Positions 62,203-64,000 of a stretch of DNA of 64,000 bases are shown here, piece after piece (position 1 is the first letter of the stretch; each line of letters begins with the position of its first letter). The stretch covers positions 62,001 to 126,000 of the forward strand of contig NZ_JAQQLE010000008.1 of the NCBI RefSeq assembly GCF_028548475.1, written 5' to 3'. The stretch is from Vogesella margarita. GTDB lineage: Bacteria; Pseudomonadota; Gammaproteobacteria; Burkholderiales; Chromobacteriaceae. Both the position numbers and the translations under genes were made by a program. Under the pieces are notes generated by a model. It did no database searches. It saw only the letters and a list, made by a program, of their open reading frames with translations, and had not been told where the DNA came from.

Positions 62203-62822
62203 TGGAATTGAAAGTGATCAACGCCCAGGGCCAGCAAGTTGAAGCCCTGCAAGCCTCTGAAGCACTCTTCGCCCGTGACTACAACGAAGCGCTGGTGCAT
62301 CAGGTAGTAACTGCATTCTTGGCAAATGCGCGCAGTGGTAACCGTGCGCAGTTGACTCGTGCTGAAGTTAAACACTCCACCAAGAAGCCATTCCGCCAAA
62401 AAGGCACCGGTCGCGCTCGCGCCGGTATGACTTCCTCGCCACTGTGGCGTGGTGGTGGTCGTGCGTTCCCGAATTCGCCTGACGAAAACTTCACGCACAA
62501 GGTTAACCGTAAGCAATACCGTGCCGGTATGGCTACGATCCTGTCGCAGCTGGTACGTGACGAGCGTCTGATCGTCGTGGACAGCCTGACAGTTGAAACG
62601 CCAAAGACAAAGGAATTCGCCGCCAAGGTGAAATCCCTGGGTCTGGATCGTGCTCTGTTCATCACTGGCGAGCTCGACGAGAACCTGTATCTGTCTTCCC
62701 GCAACTTGCCAAACGTCCTGGTGATTGAAGCTCAACAAGCTGATCCGTTCAGCCTTGTTCGTTTCAAGAAGGTTGTTATCACCCGTGATGCCATCAAGCA
62801 ACTCGAGGAGCAATGGGCATGA
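62202..62822 (+). CDS. rplD: 50S ribosomal protein L4
   Basis: 206 aa. [20 protein letters not shown] start; an ATG directly before (62199) is the alternative. [20 protein letters not shown] and [20 protein letters not shown] form the exit-tunnel loop. L4 is the S10-operon repressor in E. coli. Overlaps rplW by 4 nt. Confidence 0.96.
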   Translation: MELKVINAQGQQVEALQASEALFARDYNEALVHQVVTAFLANARSGNRAQLTRAEVKHSTKKPFRQKGTGRARAGMTSSPLWRGGGRAFPNSPDENFTHKVNRKQYRAGMATILSQLVRDERLIVVDSLTVETPKTKEFAAKVKSLGLDRALFITGELDENLYLSSRNLPNVLVIEAQQADPFSLVRFKKVVITRDAIKQLEEQWA

Positions 62823-63127
62823 ATCAGGAACGTTTGCTGCAAGTAATTTTGGCGCCGGTTGTTTCTGAAAAGAGCACCATGGTTGCCGAGAAAAACCAGC
62901 AGGTGGTATTCCGCGTGGTTGCCAACGCAACCAAGCCTGAAATCAAGGCTGCCGTTGAACTGCTGTTCAACGTCAAGGTTGATGGCGTTTCCACGCTGAA
63001 TGTTAAGGGCAAGTCCAAGCGTTTCGGCCGTTTCGTCGGCAAGCGCAAAGACTGGAAAAAGGCTTACGTGAGCCTTGCCCAAGGTCAAGAAATCGACCTG
63101 ACCGCTACCCCTGTTGCTGCGGAATAA
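62819..63127 (+). CDS. rplW: 50S ribosomal protein L23
   Basis: 102 aa; exit-site protein that docks SRP and trigger factor. [20 protein letters not shown] and [20 protein letters not shown]. Overlaps the rplD stop (ATGA). Confidence 0.96.
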   Translation: MNQERLLQVILAPVVSEKSTMVAEKNQQVVFRVVANATKPEIKAAVELLFNVKVDGVSTLNVKGKSKRFGRFVGKRKDWKKAYVSLAQGQEIDLTATPVAAE

Positions 63128-63138
63128 GGAGATAGACT

Positions 63139-63972
63139 ATGGCTCTGGTAAAAGTAAAACCGACGTCTGCTGGTCGCCGTGCTGTTGTCAAGGTAGTAAA
63201 CCCTGACCTGTACAAAGGCCGCCCGCACGCCGCACTGGTTGAGAAGAAAAACTCGACCGGTGGCCGTAACAACAACGGCCACATCACTACCCGTCACATG
63301 GGTGGTGGTCACAAGAAACAGTATCGCATCATCGATTTCCGTCGTAACAAAGACGCGGTTCCGGCCAAGGTTGAGCGTATCGAATACGATCCAAACCGTA
63401 CAGCCAACATCGCGCTGCTGTGCTACGCGGATGGTGAGCGTCGCTACATCATTGCCCCACGCGGCGTAAAGGTTGGTGCTGAGCTGATGTCCGGCTCCGA
63501 AGCTCCGATCAAAGCTGGTAATGCCCTGCCAATCCGCAACATCCCGGTTGGTACCACTATCCACTGCATCGAGCTGCAACCAGGCAAAGGCGCGCAAATC
63601 GCACGTTCCGCCGGCTGCTCCGCCATGCTGCTGGCTCGTGAAGGCATCTACGCTCAGCTGCGTCTGCGCTCTGGCGAGATCCGTCGTGTACACGTTGACT
63701 GCCGCGCCACCGTTGGCGAAGTGGGCAACGAAGAGCATAGCCTGCGCAAGATTGGTAAGGCCGGTGCAAACCGTTGGCGCGGTATCCGCCCAACTGTTCG
63801 CGGTACTGCCATGAACCCGGTTGACCACCCACACGGTGGTGGTGAAGGCCGTACAGGTGAAGGTCGTGTTCCTGTTAGTCCGTGGGGTACCCCGACTAAG
63901 GGCTTCCGTACACGTCGTAACAAGCGCACTGACAACATGATTGTACGTCGTCGCTTCTCGAATAAAGGGTAA
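63139..63972 (+). CDS. rplB: 50S ribosomal protein L2
   Basis: 277 aa; needed for peptidyl-transferase function and subunit joining. [40 protein letters not shown] and the C-terminal [18 protein letters not shown] with the conserved His. AAGGAG precedes the ATG. Confidence 0.97.
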   Translation: MALVKVKPTSAGRRAVVKVVNPDLYKGRPHAALVEKKNSTGGRNNNGHITTRHMGGGHKKQYRIIDFRRNKDAVPAKVERIEYDPNRTANIALLCYADGERRYIIAPRGVKVGAELMSGSEAPIKAGNALPIRNIPVGTTIHCIELQPGKGAQIARSAGCSAMLLAREGIYAQLRLRSGEIRRVHVDCRATVGEVGNEEHSLRKIGKAGANRWRGIRPTVRGTAMNPVDHPHGGGEGRTGEGRVPVSPWGTPTKGFRTRRNKRTDNMIVRRRFSNKG

Positions 63973-63979
63973 TTGAGCT

Positions 63980-64000
63980 ATGGCACGTTCGCTTAAAAAA
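63980..64000 (+). CDS. rpsS: 30S ribosomal protein S19, partial (first 7 codons)
   Basis: ATG GCA CGT TCG CTT AAA AAA (MARSLKK) begins 7 nt after rplB, the S19 position and start. Cut by the window end. Confidence 0.9.

Overview
The window looks like a GC-rich betaproteobacterial chromosome of the order Neisseriales, most likely family Chromobacteriaceae (Vogesella/Chromobacterium-like). I infer this from gene orders (rpoH-ftsX-ftsE-ftsY facing rsmD; tRNA-Tyr/Gly/Thr-tuf-tRNA-Trp-secE-nusG-rplKAJL-rpoBC-rpsL-rpsG-fusA-tuf-rpsJ) and from protein character, not from a database search. I see no rRNA, CRISPR array or intact insertion sequence.

Layout. 1-2940 is an AT-richer accessory segment on the minus strand: a large ankyrin-repeat protein (cut by the window edge), a translationally coupled HicA-like small protein, a 55-aa SMP-like protein, and an array of 17-19 bp repeats arranged around a palindrome that may mark the segment's edge. 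3191-17250 holds slyD, a thuA/thuB-like pair with a divergent AraC regulator, a PAS-GGDEF protein, a nicotinamide phosphoribosyltransferase, small enzymes, a giant FAD/Fe-S D-lactate-dehydrogenase-like protein and pdxA. 17311-23289 holds the envelope genes surA and lptD opposite the muropeptide-recycling genes amgK and murU, then ruvC. 23418-33603 holds a GAF-GGDEF protein, ruvA and ruvB separated by unrelated genes, proB and bioA. 33786-38068 is a type IV pilin with a sigma-54 promoter and two tandem PglL-type O-oligosaccharyltransferases. 38138-42870 is rpoH-ftsXEY, rsmD and a ferredoxin. 42967-64000 is the tRNA/tuf/secE/nusG/rpl/rpoBC/str/S10 block, ending 7 codons into rpsS.

The strongest unexpected signal is a dispersed 13-mer, AAGGTTGGCCGCA. 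It occurs at least 18 times exactly in 64 kb, in both orientations, with about ten more one-mismatch copies. It lies in genes and, more densely, between genes, where head-to-head pairs form hairpins that serve as terminators (nadV, the FAD/Fe-S gene) or sit between rpoB and rpoC and between fusA and tuf. The accessory segment has none. This is how DNA uptake sequences behave in Neisseriaceae, but the sequence is unlike the Neisseria uptake dialects I know.

Other signals: a CIRCE (HrcA operator) upstream of rpoH; a second, identical tRNA-Thr gene between the L10 leader and rplJ; a strong terminator-like hairpin between rpsJ and rplC; a pilin ending in Cys-Ser next to two glycan ligases; and a 140-bp imperfect inverted repeat next to proB.
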